A stretch of DNA of 64,000 bases from G963555815 sp965249615 [NCBI: bacterium]. Its GTDB lineage: Bacteria; UBA8248; JACPRG01. The DNA is taken from assembly GCA_965249615.1 (NCBI GenBank), contig CBDFMI010000006.1, positions 744,001-808,000 on the forward strand, written 5' to 3'. A program made the translations under genes and the position numbers. Below, piece by piece: positions 25,591 to 35,239 of this stretch (its first letter is position 1; each line of letters starts with the position of its first letter). The notes under the pieces were generated by a model, which did no database searches, was not told the origin of the DNA, and saw nothing but the letters and a program-made list of their open reading frames with translations.

Positions 25591-26841
25591 TTAAGAGTAG
25601 AGAACGGGTCTGGCATAGGGGGGAGCGTTCGTCTTGAGAGGGGCTTTTGCCACTACCGCCTCGAATGATCTCCGCCCATCGGTGACCACCAAAGGCTGAC
25701 CCTCTGATACGTCGCTGTCTAGGTAAGCCAGGGCGATGGCCCGCCTCCCCTTTTCTTCTCCCGGGGTGGAGGTGGGCCCATCTCCTTGAAATATCCAGTA
25801 GGGGACGACGGTCCCGCTGGTGACATGGCCTTTTAGTGTGTCGCCTTGATAAATTTCGTATCCCTGCCGGGCGACACCCCGCCCTGTGACGGCAACCGGG
25901 AAAATCCTTTTCGGGACGACTCGCTCCTCAAGGGGAAGCGAGAGTTCGCCTTTGCGCCATAAAGCGGTTTCACGGTGCTGTCTCTCGAAGATCTTTCGCC
26001 CCACAAAGTCCCCTTTATCAGGGGAAAGACTGACGGCGAACCGGGCGAGGGGGAGGGCAAAGAGGGGGATAATTTTTCCTAGGGGGTCCAGGCCCAATTC
26101 GTGGCCGTAGAGGGGAAACCCGGCCTCGAGACGGAGGGTATCCCTCGCCCCCAAACCTATCGGCAAAAGCTTTTCGGGCTCACCGCGTTCCAAAATTTCT
26201 GTCCAGAGTGAAACAGCAGAGGCCGACGAACTGAAAATCTCAAAGCCGATCGGTTCGCCTGTATAGCCTGTACAGGAGACGGTCACAGGGAAACCGTCGA
26301 TCTCCAGGGTCTCAAAGTGATTTCGCTTCTGAGCGGGAAGGCGCCCTTTGGCACCACCGAGGACGTTTTCCAGGATGTGGCGGGATTTTGGGCCCTGAAA
26401 TGAAAACATCGCGATTGAATCGGTCTCATCTTCCAAGATGACCTCCCGAAACCCGCCCTTCCTGGCGTTCAGCCACTCGAAATCCTTCTCTGTGTTGGCG
26501 GCGTTGACAACCAGCCGGAAATCTTCCTCTCCGAACCGATACAAGTAAACGTCGTCGATGGCCCCGCCGTCTTCATTGGGGATCGTGGTGTATTGAGCCC
26601 GGTTTGGTTCGAGGGAAGTGGCGTCGTTCGTGAGGACGTGCTGGACGAAAGGGAGGGCGTCCCGGCCCCGAATCCTGAACCTCCCCATGTGGGAGATATC
26701 GAAAAGTCCCGCCCGCTTCCTCGTTGTCAGGTGTTCCTCCAGGATCCCCGGGGCGTATTGGATGGGCATCTCCCACCCGCCAAATTCGACCACTTTGGCC
26801 CCGGCCTTTTTGTGCCAGTCGAGGAAGACAGTCTTCTTCAG
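25591..26841 (-). CDS. gcvT: Aminomethyltransferase, glycine cleavage system T protein
   Basis: Transfers the methylene group from the H protein to tetrahydrofolate during glycine cleavage. The fold signatures are clear: FGGWEMPIQY, LFDISHMGRF, the folate-binding region and a C-terminal barrel. The GTG at 26793 would cut off the usual LKKTxLxDWHxxxGAK opening, which is present in frame upstream. That opening begins at a CTG (26841) with AAGGAG seven bases before it. I therefore extend to the CTG (416 residues). It is convergent with the prophage and has no gcvH or gcvP beside it. Confidence 0.9.
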   Translation of the reverse strand: MKKTVFLDWHKKAGAKVVEFGGWEMPIQYAPGILEEHLTTRKRAGLFDISHMGRFRIRGRDALPFVQHVLTNDATSLEPNRAQYTTIPNEDGGAIDDVYLYRFGEEDFRLVVNAANTEKDFEWLNARKGGFREVILEDETDSIAMFSFQGPKSRHILENVLGGAKGRLPAQKRNHFETLEIDGFPVTVSCTGYTGEPIGFEIFSSSASAVSLWTEILERGEPEKLLPIGLGARDTLRLEAGFPLYGHELGLDPLGKIIPLFALPLARFAVSLSPDKGDFVGRKIFERQHRETALWRKGELSLPLEERVVPKRIFPVAVTGRGVARQGYEIYQGDTLKGHVTSGTVVPYWIFQGDGPTSTPGEEKGRRAIALAYLDSDVSEGQPLVVTDGRRSFEAVVAKAPLKTNAPPYARPVLYS

Positions 26842-27046
26842 GACACCGCTCCTTTATGGGTTTTGCCAACTACGCTCGGGATGAAATCAAGGTATCCTCT
26901 CATCAATCCCAAATACGATCCAGATGAGTCAGGGATTCGGAGTTTTTTTTCGAAAAGGACTATCTCCTCTCGGGCGGTTCCGGCAAAATAGTGGACAGGG
27001 AGATTCTGTACTGAAACCTCGAAAAACCCCATGAGGAAGTTTCTGC

Positions 27047-27397
27047 ATGGCGACATCTGCTGAAGAAGACCTTCTCAAAAAAGCCCGCGAGCTGCTGGCC
27101 TTTGGCCAGGAGGTCATGGACAGAGAAGACCTCCTCGCGGCTGCCGAGATCATCACGCGGGCGCTTATCCTCTTTCTGGCGCTTGAAGACCGGGACGGGA
27201 TTGAGGAGACAGAACGCCTCCTCACCCGAATTTCTCCGGTCATTGGGCCGTTGAGGTACGCCGCCATCCGCCGAAAGGTAGAGGCTGAGATGGGGGCCAG
27301 GCCACCCGAAGAGGCCAAGCGAAAGACCCGCCAGCGTCCTCCGGGGCCAAAGAGGCGAAGCCGCCCGCAGCGAGGACACTCCCGCAAAAAGCTATAA
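27047..27397 (+). CDS. Hypothetical helical protein, 116 residues
   Basis: Not recognised. The first 85 residues are predicted all-helical (AEEDLLKKARELLAFGQEVM, DLLAAAEIITRALILF), like a single TPR-type helical hairpin set. The last 35 are strongly basic (KRKTRQRPPGPKRRSRPQ), suggesting nucleic-acid binding or a disordered tail. GAGGAA lies eight bases before the ATG. It is divergent from gcvT across a 205-base gap in which I see no other gene. Confidence 0.6.
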   Translation: MATSAEEDLLKKARELLAFGQEVMDREDLLAAAEIITRALILFLALEDRDGIEETERLLTRISPVIGPLRYAAIRRKVEAEMGARPPEEAKRKTRQRPPGPKRRSRPQRGHSRKKL

Positions 27398-27450
27398 CCT
27401 CTGTGCGAATGGCCCCCTTCATCCCGACGATGGGTGACGGGGCGCACCTC

Positions 27451-28434
27451 TCATGTCGCTTTCCCCTTCCTCAGGAACTCCAGAACCTTTCGCATGTCTT
27501 CAGGAAGGGGGGCTTCCAAGGAAAGGTTTTGGCCCGTGATGGGGTGGGAAAAGCTGAGGCGGCAGGCGTGAAGGGCCTGACGCCCGATGGGGGGATCGGT
27601 CTTTTTTGGAGAGGCATACCGGGTGTCTCCCACGATGGGCCGACCCACGTGGGCCAGGTGGACCCGGATCTGGTGCGTCCTTCCCGTCTCCAGCCTAAGC
27701 TCCACCAGGCTGTAACCCTGAAACTGCTCTATCACCCTATAAAGAGTCGCCGCGGGCCGTCCCGAAGGGGTGACGGCCATCTTCTTCCGGTGCCTGGGAT
27801 TTCTTCCGATGGGGCCTTCGATGCGCCCCTCTGTCTTCGAAAAGGTCCCCCGTGCGATGGCCAGGTAGGTTCGTTTGATCTTCCTTGCCTTCATGGCTTT
27901 TTGCAGGTCCTGGTGCGAGGCGTCCGTCTTGGCCGCCACCAGGAGGCCCGAGGTGTCCTTGTCCAGACGGTGCACGATCCCCGGTCGAAGGGCCCCTCCT
28001 ATCCCCGCCAGATCCCGGCAATGATGCAGGAGGGCGTTGACGAGCGTCCCGCTCGAGTGGCCCGCCGCCGGATGGACGACCAGGCCGGGGGGTTTGTTGA
28101 GGACGACGAGGTGGGAATCTTCGTAGACGATGTCGAGGGGGATGGCTTCAGGGAGGGGAAGGATGGGGCGGGGGGCTGGAACTCGGGCCACAACCCGATC
28201 CCCCGGGCGGAGCGCCGTCCTCGTTTTGACCTGCCGTCCGTTCAGATGGACAAGGCCGTTTTTGATAAGGCGCTGGACCGTGGCGCGGGACCAACCTGGG
28301 GATTGGGGGTGGCTTGCAAGAAAGAGGTCAATCCTCTGCCCTGCGTTTTGCCCCTGGGTCACAAACTCGTAGACGGGTTCCCGAGGGGCGACGGGTTTGG
28401 CTTCGGACGACCTTCGTGCTGTTGAAGGATTCAC
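27451..28434 (-). CDS. rluD: 23S rRNA pseudouridine synthase, RluD family
   Basis: RluA-superfamily enzyme that isomerises uridines in 23S rRNA. An N-terminal S4 RNA-binding domain (RIDLFLASHP ... VQRLIKNGLVHLNG) is followed by the catalytic domain, with the Asp in HRLDKDTSGLL and the ETGRTHQIRVHLA motif. Length 327 is normal. It starts at GTG 28434. rluD and lspA are often neighbours, but here lspA is 10 kb away. Confidence 0.93.
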   Translation of the reverse strand: MNPSTARRSSEAKPVAPREPVYEFVTQGQNAGQRIDLFLASHPQSPGWSRATVQRLIKNGLVHLNGRQVKTRTALRPGDRVVARVPAPRPILPLPEAIPLDIVYEDSHLVVLNKPPGLVVHPAAGHSSGTLVNALLHHCRDLAGIGGALRPGIVHRLDKDTSGLLVAAKTDASHQDLQKAMKARKIKRTYLAIARGTFSKTEGRIEGPIGRNPRHRKKMAVTPSGRPAATLYRVIEQFQGYSLVELRLETGRTHQIRVHLAHVGRPIVGDTRYASPKKTDPPIGRQALHACRLSFSHPITGQNLSLEAPLPEDMRKVLEFLRKGKAT

Positions 28435-28465
28435 AAGGACGGGGTTTCGTTTCCCCTAAAGGGGC

Positions 28466-29239
28466 CTAATCCCCTGAACTTCCGGACACCTTTGGCTCTT
28501 TCTTCTGAAGAAAGGGTGTAAAGAGGTCCAGCGGGACGGGGAAGATCATGGTCGAGTTGTTCTCTGTGGCGACCTCGGTCAGGGTCTGGAGGAAACGGAG
28601 CTGAAGGGCAGCGGGCTCTTTCCCGATGATAGACGCCGCCTCCGCAAGTTTGGATGAGGCCTGGAACTCCCCCTCCGCGTGGATGATCTTGGCCCTGCGC
28701 TCCCGCTCGGCCTCGGCCTGCTTGGCGATGGCCCGCTGCATCTCCTGAGGCAGGTCCACGTGCTTCACCTCGACCTTGGCCACCTTGATCCCCCAGGGGT
28801 CCGTGTCGGCGTCCAGGGTCTCTTGAAGGCGCCGGTTGATCACCTCCCGACTGGACAGCAGGTCATCCAGCTCTGACTCACCCAGCACGCTCCGAAGGGT
28901 GGTCTGGGCCAGCTGGGAGGTGGCGAAGAGGAAGTCTTCGACGACGATGATCGCCTTCTGGGGGTCTAGCACCCGGAAGTAGAGGACGGCGTTCACCTTA
29001 ACGGTGACGTTGTCCCGGGTGATGATGTCCTGGGGGGGGATATCCAACGTGAGGAGGCGGAGGCTCGTTCGGACCATACGGTCAATGAGGGGGAGGAGGA
29101 TGATGATCCCCGGCCCTTTGACCTTCAGAAACCTCCCAAGCCGGAAGATGACGCCCCGCTCATACTCGCGCAGGACCCGGATAATGGAGGCAAGGAGGAT
29201 GATCGCGAGGACAACTAAGACGGAGACAACACCGATCAT
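28466..29239 (-). CDS. Slipin/stomatin (SPFH/band 7) membrane protein
   Basis: A 257-residue SPFH protein with one N-terminal membrane helix ([18 protein letters not shown]), the band-7 core ([12 protein letters not shown] ... [18 protein letters not shown]) and an Ala/Glu-rich coiled coil ([13 protein letters not shown]). Its start overlaps the nfeD stop (ATGA). Slipin-NfeD pairs are a conserved two-gene unit in which the NfeD protease acts on the slipin and shapes membrane domains. Confidence 0.95.
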   Translation of the reverse strand: MIGVVSVLVVLAIILLASIIRVLREYERGVIFRLGRFLKVKGPGIIILLPLIDRMVRTSLRLLTLDIPPQDIITRDNVTVKVNAVLYFRVLDPQKAIIVVEDFLFATSQLAQTTLRSVLGESELDDLLSSREVINRRLQETLDADTDPWGIKVAKVEVKHVDLPQEMQRAIAKQAEAERERRAKIIHAEGEFQASSKLAEAASIIGKEPAALQLRFLQTLTEVATENNSTMIFPVPLDLFTPFLQKKEPKVSGSSGD

Positions 29240-30546
29240 GGGTGACCCTCCTTCACTACCTCCAGATTGAGGCCATCGATCCCCACAACGCGCACCTGTT
29301 CACCTTCCACGATATGCTCCTTGGAGTGGGCGTCCCAGAGTTCGCCGTGCATAAAGACCTTCCCCGACGCATCGATGGGACCCCGAGCCATCCCGACCAT
29401 GTCGATGAGACCCTCCACGCCCGATACGGAACGTTTCCTCTGGGCCTTCAGACCCAGGCCGACCAGGAAGATGAAGAAGGCGGCTGTGGTGAGGACGGCC
29501 GGGATAATCACGAGGAGCGAGATCCGAAGATAAGGCGCAGGCGAATCAAAGAGCAGAACGGACCCCATGATCATGGAAATGGCCCCTCCGATACTCAGGG
29601 CTCCGAAGCTGGTCACCTTGATCTCTAGAAGGAACATGATGATGCCCAGCAGGATGAGGCCGAGGCCCGCGTAATTGACGGGGAGGACTTGGAGGGCATA
29701 CAAGCCCAGAAGGATGGAGATGCCTCCGGCCACTCCCGGGAAGATGGCCCCGGGGTTTGCGAGCTCAAAGAAGATGCCGTACATGCCAAGGAGAAGGAGC
29801 ATATAGGCGATGTTGGGATTGGAAAGGATGTTGAGGACTTGTTGGCGATAGCCCATCTGGTACTGCACCACTTCCGCCCCCCTGGTCTGAATGACGCGCT
29901 CGCCTGCCTCTGTCTCAACCCGTAGCCCGTCCACCGCGAGGAGCAGCGCGGGGAGGTCCGCGGCTACGAGGTCGATCACCTGTTTGTCGAGGGCGACGGA
30001 ATCGGGGATGGAGACGCTGTTGCGTACCGCGTCTTCGGCCCAGTCGGCGTTTCGACCTCGCTGGTCCGCAAGGGAGCGGATATAGGCCGCGGCGTCATTC
30101 TCCACCTTCTTGACGGTTTCGGAGTCCATCTGCTGCCCCCCGATGGAGACGGGATGAGCCGCCCCGATATTCGTCCCCGGGGCCATAGCGGCAACGTGGG
30201 CGGCGATGGTGATGAAAGTCCCGGCCGAGGCGGCCCGAGACCCGCTCGGCGAGACATAGACGGCGATGGGGACGGAAGAGCCGATCATCTCCTTGATGAT
30301 GAGCCGCATCGAGGTGTCTAGACCGCCGGGTGTGTCCAAACGCAGGACAATGAGGTTGGCTTCCTGGCGCTCGGCCTCCTCGATCCCCTTGACGATATAC
30401 TCGGCCGACACCGGGTTGATGACTCCATCCACTTCAAGGACCAGGACAGGTCCCGGCAAAGCCTCTTGGGCTGAGGTCGAGAGGGGGAGGGACACAACTA
30501 GGAAGACCGCGAGAGCCCCAACGATTCTCCAGAAGGTCGCCATCAT
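29236..30546 (-). CDS. NfeD-family membrane serine protease (long form)
   Basis: A 436-residue long-form NfeD. A signal peptide is followed by a ClpP-like protease domain with the catalytic Ser in [12 protein letters not shown] and a downstream Lys. Then come four membrane helices ([20 protein letters not shown] region) and a C-terminal OB-fold ([12 protein letters not shown]). It overlaps the slipin gene. The family cleaves stomatin C-termini, so the pair probably acts together at the membrane. Confidence 0.93.
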   Translation of the reverse strand: MMATFWRIVGALAVFLVVSLPLSTSAQEALPGPVLVLEVDGVINPVSAEYIVKGIEEAERQEANLIVLRLDTPGGLDTSMRLIIKEMIGSSVPIAVYVSPSGSRAASAGTFITIAAHVAAMAPGTNIGAAHPVSIGGQQMDSETVKKVENDAAAYIRSLADQRGRNADWAEDAVRNSVSIPDSVALDKQVIDLVAADLPALLLAVDGLRVETEAGERVIQTRGAEVVQYQMGYRQQVLNILSNPNIAYMLLLLGMYGIFFELANPGAIFPGVAGGISILLGLYALQVLPVNYAGLGLILLGIIMFLLEIKVTSFGALSIGGAISMIMGSVLLFDSPAPYLRISLLVIIPAVLTTAAFFIFLVGLGLKAQRKRSVSGVEGLIDMVGMARGPIDASGKVFMHGELWDAHSKEHIVEGEQVRVVGIDGLNLEVVKEGHP

Positions 30547-30687
30547 GCTGCCCTCCCCTGTGAAAAGGGATTAGAGAAGAAAACCCTTTCTCACACTTAA
30601 ATCTAACAACCGGGTAGCACTTTTGCAACCTCAAAAATTGGGTCAGATAGGGCCCCACCGTGCCGGAATTGACGGAAGATCAAGGAC

Positions 30688-30715
30688 TTGATAAGGTGGG
30701 AGAGATGTCTATATT
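30688..30715 (+). promoter_or_regulatory. Candidate promoter of the DHH-CBS-CCA gene
   Basis: TTGATA (30688-30693) and TATATT (30710-30715) are 16 bases apart, about 50 bases before the TTG start at 30766. The 219-base gap between nfeD and this gene holds no other feature I can support. Confidence 0.4.
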
Positions 30716-30765
30716 AATTTCAAGAGTCCTTCGGCTGACGACTTTCGACCCAGGGGGCCTTCTCT

Positions 30766-33441
30766 TTGGAAAACCCCAAGGACCTCATCACTGCCCACCT
30801 TGGTGCCGACTTTGACTGCCTCGCGGCGATGGTCGCAGCCCAAAAACTCTACCCAGAGGCTTCCATCGCCTTCCCCGGCTCCCAGGAGGGAGCGGTGCGG
30901 GCTTATCTCAAGTCGGTAAAATTTTCGTTCCCCATTCTTCGGGTGAAACAGGTGGATGGCCGAAGCCTCAGGCGACTCATCGTCGTGGACACCCAATCCA
31001 GGGCCCGGCTGGGCCCCTTAGGATCCCTACTCGATCTCCCTGGTCTGGAAGTCCATCTCTACGACCATCACCCGGACGACGTCGGGGACATCTCCGCCCA
31101 TTTTTCGGTGGTCCGGCCCGTTGGGGCCACAACCACAATACTGGTGGAGACCCTCCAGGAGCGGGGCATCGCCCTCTCGCCCCAGGAGGCGACGACGCTC
31201 GCCCTTGGGATTTACGAGGACACCGGAGCGCTCACCTCCGTCAACACCACCCCCGCCGATCTCAAAGCCGCGGCCCACCTCCTGGCGTCGGGGGCCGACC
31301 TGGCGGTGGTGGACGAGCACCTTCGGCGGGAGCTCAACGCTGAGCAGATCTCCCTCCTCAACGACCTTCTGGAATCAGCTGAAGAGGTCCAGATTTCCGG
31401 CATCCCAATTGTCGTAGCCACGGCCTCCCGTGACCATTACGTGGACGGTCTGGCCCTGGTGGCCCATGAGTTTCGAGCTTCGCAGCACCCCCTTGCCCTT
31501 TTCTTTCTGGTCCAGATGGGTGACAAGGTTCAGCTGGTGGCCAGAAGCCGGGTGCCTGAAGTCAACGCCGGGGCCATCGCCACTGCCCTCGGCGGCGGGG
31601 GGCATGCCTCGGCCGCCTCGGCCTCCATCAAGAACATGACCCTCATCCAGGCCCGGGACCGACTGGGTTGCCTCCTTCATGACGGGGTGCAGGGGGACCG
31701 CACCGTCGCCGATGTCATGGTGACGTCGGTTCGAAGTGTGCAGGCCCAAGCCTCGATCCAGGAGGCAGAACGCCTCATGACCCGTTACAACTTGAACACC
31801 TTGCCCGTCTTAGGAGAAGTAGAGGAAGGGGAGGAGGGGGCTGTCGTTGGCCTCATTACCCGGCAGGTGGTGGAAAAGGCCATCTTTCACGACCTTGGCG
31901 GCGAGCCGGTCTCAGCATATATGAGCCGGGAGTTTCAAGTCCTGCCCCCGGACGCCCCGGCCCGCAAGGCCCTGGACCTCCTCCTGGCTGGTCGTCAAAA
32001 GCTTGTCCCCGTTGTCTCTAAGATGGTCTCCAAGATTGTCCGTGAGGGTCAGAATGAAGGAGGCCTCGAAGGGGTGATCGCCCGGGGGGACATTCTGCGC
32101 TACCTCCATGAGGGGGAAGAGGGGGTTGGTCTGCGCACCCCTCGCACCCGGGACGTCCGCGTCCTGGCCCGCGAGCGTTTGCCCAAAGAGGTCCTTCGCA
32201 TCCTGGAAGTGGTGGGTGAGATTGCGGACACACTGGGTGTTACCGTCTACGCGGTCGGGGGCTTTGTCCGAGACCTCCTGATGGGGATCGGGAACGTCGA
32301 CCTGGACCTCGTCGTCGAGGGGGAGGGGATCGCCCTGGCCGAGCGCCTCGCGGCCCGCGAAGGGGGCCGCCACAGGGTCCATAAGCAGTACGGGACGGCT
32401 GTCGTCACCCTGCCCGACGGCCAGAGGGTGGACGTGGCGACCGCCCGGGTGGAGTACTATGAGCGACCCGCGGCCCTGCCCGTGGTCGAGAGGGGCAACA
32501 TTCGGGCCGACCTCTACCGACGGGATTTCACCATCAATGCCCTCGCCATCCAGCTCAACGGGCGGCAGGCCTGGCGGCTCACCGATTTTTTTGGCGGCCA
32601 GCGGGATATCAAGGAGAAGGTGGTCCGGGTCATCCAGAGCTTGAGCTTCGTGGAGGATCCGACTCGAGCCTTTCGGGCGGTGCGCTTTGCCGAGCGCTAC
32701 GGTTTTGCCCTTGGGGCTCAGACCCGCTCCCTCCTGGAGGCGGCCGTCCAAAAGAACCTCTTTGATCGGCTGTCGGGGAAACGGCTTTTGGGAGAGCTTC
32801 AGCTCATCCTTTCAGAGCCCGACCCTTGGCGCTACGTGGCTTGTCTGGGAGAGCTCGAGCTCCTTCGGTTCATCCACCCAAGCCTCAAGGCGGACGCCCA
32901 TCTAAGGGGAAAATTTAGAGAGGTGGGAAACACCGTGGCCCTGCACGCCCTCCTTTTCATCGAAGAGCCGGTGGAGGCCTGGTTCGTCTATTTCCTGGGC
33001 CTTTTGAGCGACCTGAAGAGGAAAGAGGTGGAGGCGATCTGCAACCGTCTGAGCCTCACAGGACGGCGGCAAGTCCGGGCGGTGGAGGCCGGACAGACTG
33101 TGCAAGACATTCTGGCGGGGCTGACGCGGGGAGACCCGAGCCCCAGTCAGGTCTACCGGCTCCTTCACCCCCTCCCGGCCGAGTCCGTCCTCCTCGCTCT
33201 GGCCCTTGCCCCCTCGCAGGCGGTGAAGAAGAAGATCTCCTTTTTCCTGACGAAGCTCAAGGATGTCCGTCTGTCCCTCCGGGGGGAGGACCTCCTCGAG
33301 ATGGGCGTCCCGCCGGGGCCCGACCTTGGCCGACTGCTGGAGGCCACCCGAGACGCCCTGTTGGACGGCCTCATTGAGCACGGGGAGGTCAGCGAGCGCA
33401 CCTTCGTGCGCCGCCGCTTGGCGCTTCACACGGCGCATTGA
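30766..33441 (+). CDS. DHH phosphoesterase-CBS-tRNA nucleotidyltransferase fusion
   Basis: An 891-residue three-part protein. Residues 1-310 are a DHH-family phosphoesterase, with DxD-type and DHH motifs (HLGADFDCLAA, LYDHHPDD) and a DHHA1 end (GGGGHASAAS). Residues 320-450 hold two CBS domains (TVADVMVTSVRSV, VSAYMSREFQVL). The rest is a class II CCA/poly(A) polymerase (VGGFVRDLLMGIGNVDLDLVV, RRDFTINALAIQL). In lineages with split CCA addition this architecture is often the A-adding or CC-adding enzyme. The TTG start is inferred. The substrate split is not decided. Confidence 0.9.
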   Translation: MENPKDLITAHLGADFDCLAAMVAAQKLYPEASIAFPGSQEGAVRAYLKSVKFSFPILRVKQVDGRSLRRLIVVDTQSRARLGPLGSLLDLPGLEVHLYDHHPDDVGDISAHFSVVRPVGATTTILVETLQERGIALSPQEATTLALGIYEDTGALTSVNTTPADLKAAAHLLASGADLAVVDEHLRRELNAEQISLLNDLLESAEEVQISGIPIVVATASRDHYVDGLALVAHEFRASQHPLALFFLVQMGDKVQLVARSRVPEVNAGAIATALGGGGHASAASASIKNMTLIQARDRLGCLLHDGVQGDRTVADVMVTSVRSVQAQASIQEAERLMTRYNLNTLPVLGEVEEGEEGAVVGLITRQVVEKAIFHDLGGEPVSAYMSREFQVLPPDAPARKALDLLLAGRQKLVPVVSKMVSKIVREGQNEGGLEGVIARGDILRYLHEGEEGVGLRTPRTRDVRVLARERLPKEVLRILEVVGEIADTLGVTVYAVGGFVRDLLMGIGNVDLDLVVEGEGIALAERLAAREGGRHRVHKQYGTAVVTLPDGQRVDVATARVEYYERPAALPVVERGNIRADLYRRDFTINALAIQLNGRQAWRLTDFFGGQRDIKEKVVRVIQSLSFVEDPTRAFRAVRFAERYGFALGAQTRSLLEAAVQKNLFDRLSGKRLLGELQLILSEPDPWRYVACLGELELLRFIHPSLKADAHLRGKFREVGNTVALHALLFIEEPVEAWFVYFLGLLSDLKRKEVEAICNRLSLTGRRQVRAVEAGQTVQDILAGLTRGDPSPSQVYRLLHPLPAESVLLALALAPSQAVKKKISFFLTKLKDVRLSLRGEDLLEMGVPPGPDLGRLLEATRDALLDGLIEHGEVSERTFVRRRLALHTAH

Positions 33442-33503
33442 CAGAGGCCAGGGATTTTTGTTAAGAGGTCTCCACTTTTGGCCGGACTGCGGGAGGCGAA
33501 TCC

Positions 33504-34133
33504 GTGGACGTAAACCTGATCATACAGCAGATCGCCATCATGCTCCCGGCCATGCTGCTGGCCCTCTCCGTCCACGAGGCGGCCCACGGGTGGATGGCCG
33601 ATCGCTTGGGGGACCCCACCGCCCGCATGCTGGGCCGCGTGACGCTGAACCCCCTGAAGCACCTGGACATGATGGGGACGCTGGTCTTCCTGCTGACCCG
33701 TTTCATCGGGTGGGCGAAGCCTGTGCCGGTGGACATTCGAAACCTAAAACATCCGCGCCAGGACATGATGTGGATCGCCCTGGCCGGACCGGCCTCCAAT
33801 CTGCTCCTCGCAACCCTCTTCGTCATCATTTTTCATGCGCTACCCGTTCCCTTCGGAGGAGATGCCTTTTGGGGGCACACCCCCCTGTTTCTCATCGTCC
33901 AGCGCTCCGTCATGATCAACCTGGCACTCATGGTCTTCAACCTGATTCCGATTCCTCCCTTGGACGGGGGCCGGATCTTGAACGGGCTCCTTTCGCCGAG
34001 TGGGGCGCTGGCGTACAGCAGAATTGAGCCCTACGGGTTTTTCATCCTCATCGGACTGATCTTCTTTCGGGTGCTCGACTTCACAATCTTCCCCATCATC
34101 TTTAGCTTGATACGCCTCTACGGGGTTATTTGA
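33504..34133 (+). CDS. Site-2 protease family membrane protein (M50)
   Basis: A 209-residue intramembrane zinc metalloprotease. The HExxH motif is VHEAAHGW (His24-Glu25-His28) in the first helix. The third ligand segment NLIPIPPLDGGRIL is also present. About five membrane helices are predicted. There is no PDZ domain, so it belongs to the short M50B-like group often called Zn-dependent protease or Rip-like. It lies directly before trpS in the same direction. Confidence 0.92.
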   Translation: MDVNLIIQQIAIMLPAMLLALSVHEAAHGWMADRLGDPTARMLGRVTLNPLKHLDMMGTLVFLLTRFIGWAKPVPVDIRNLKHPRQDMMWIALAGPASNLLLATLFVIIFHALPVPFGGDAFWGHTPLFLIVQRSVMINLALMVFNLIPIPPLDGGRILNGLLSPSGALAYSRIEPYGFFILIGLIFFRVLDFTIFPIIFSLIRLYGVI

Positions 34134-34190
34134 CGCCCGGCGCCCCGGCACCCAGCGAAAGAACGGTTTGAGGGAAACGGAACGTCAAGC

Positions 34191-35201
34191 ATGAAGAAGG
34201 AACGAGTCCTGAGCGGGATGCGGCCTTCGGGAGGACTTCATCTGGGAAATTACCTGGGGGCCCTTCGGAACTGGATCACCCTTCAGGACACCTACACCTG
34301 TTTTTATTTCATCGCTGACATTCACGCTCTCACCACCGATTACAACGACACCAAAGACCTGCCGGATCTCACCACCGAGATGACGATAGACTGGCTGGCG
34401 GCGGGCCTGGACCCCGAGAAGAGCGTCCTCTTTGTCCAGTCCCGGGTTCCCGAGCACTCTGAACTCCACCTTCTCTTCTCGATGATCACGCCCATCTCCT
34501 GGCTGGAGCGAGTGCCCTCTTACAAGGAACAGCAACAGGAGCTCTCCCACCTCGACCTCAGCACGTATGGCTTTCTCGGCTATCCCCTTCTTCAGACCGC
34601 GGACATCGTCGTCTACAAGGCCAACTGGGTTCCCGTCGGAATAGACCAGGTGTCCCACATCGAGCTGGCCCGGGAGGTCGTCCGGCGCTTCAACCACCTA
34701 TACGGTGTTGAAGTCTTCCCGGAGCCTCAGCCCCTGCTGACCGAGGTGCCGAAGCTCCCGGGGACGGATGGACGGAAGATGAGCAAGAGCTATCAGAACG
34801 CCATCTACCTTTCGGACGAGGGGGAGGTGCTTCGCAAAAAGGTCCTCAGCATGTTCACCGACCCGGCGCGAAAGCGCCGCCAGGACCCCGGCAACCCCGA
34901 TGTCTGCCCGGTCTTCCACTCCCACAAGATCTTTTCCTCAAAAGAAAAAGTGGACATGGTGAACCGGGAGTGCAGACAGGCTGGCATCGGCTGTGTGGAC
35001 TGCAAGGGAATCCTTCACGAAAACCTCGTCCGGTTCCTCGCGCCCATCCATGAAAGACGTCACGCCCTCTTGGAGCGCCGGGGGGAAGTCCGAGAGATCT
35101 TAGAGGACGGCAACGCCAAGGCCAAAGAGGCCGCCCAGGAGACCCTGGCGGAGGCCAAGGCGGCCATGCACCTCTGGGGTCAGGGGGCCCTCAGGCGTTG
35201 A
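34191..35201 (+). CDS. trpS: Tryptophanyl-tRNA synthetase
   Basis: Class I aminoacyl-tRNA synthetase, 336 residues. The HIGH-type motif is GGLHLGNYLGAL and the KMSKS motif is intact (GRKMSKSYQN). Other family markers are VGIDQVSHIELARE and DIVVYKANWVPVG. It leads a trpS-ileS-lspA run, with ileS starting about 40 bases after its stop. Confidence 0.97.
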   Translation: MKKERVLSGMRPSGGLHLGNYLGALRNWITLQDTYTCFYFIADIHALTTDYNDTKDLPDLTTEMTIDWLAAGLDPEKSVLFVQSRVPEHSELHLLFSMITPISWLERVPSYKEQQQELSHLDLSTYGFLGYPLLQTADIVVYKANWVPVGIDQVSHIELAREVVRRFNHLYGVEVFPEPQPLLTEVPKLPGTDGRKMSKSYQNAIYLSDEGEVLRKKVLSMFTDPARKRRQDPGNPDVCPVFHSHKIFSSKEKVDMVNRECRQAGIGCVDCKGILHENLVRFLAPIHERRHALLERRGEVREILEDGNAKAKEAAQETLAEAKAAMHLWGQGALRR

Positions 35202-35239
35202 CCGACCCGATCCCAGGCTCTGCCCAGGAGGGGGCAGGT

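Noticed and set aside
18700-25600. Attachment-site direct repeats or tRNA target for the prophage
   Set aside because: No matching repeat was seen at the two edges and no tRNA is present. An integrase gene is also missing.
26842-27046. Glycine riboswitch upstream of gcvT
   Set aside because: I could not find the conserved glycine-aptamer core or tandem arrangement in this gap.
27403-28425. 340-residue plus-strand ORF
   Set aside because: It is the antisense of rluD, which is complete and conserved.
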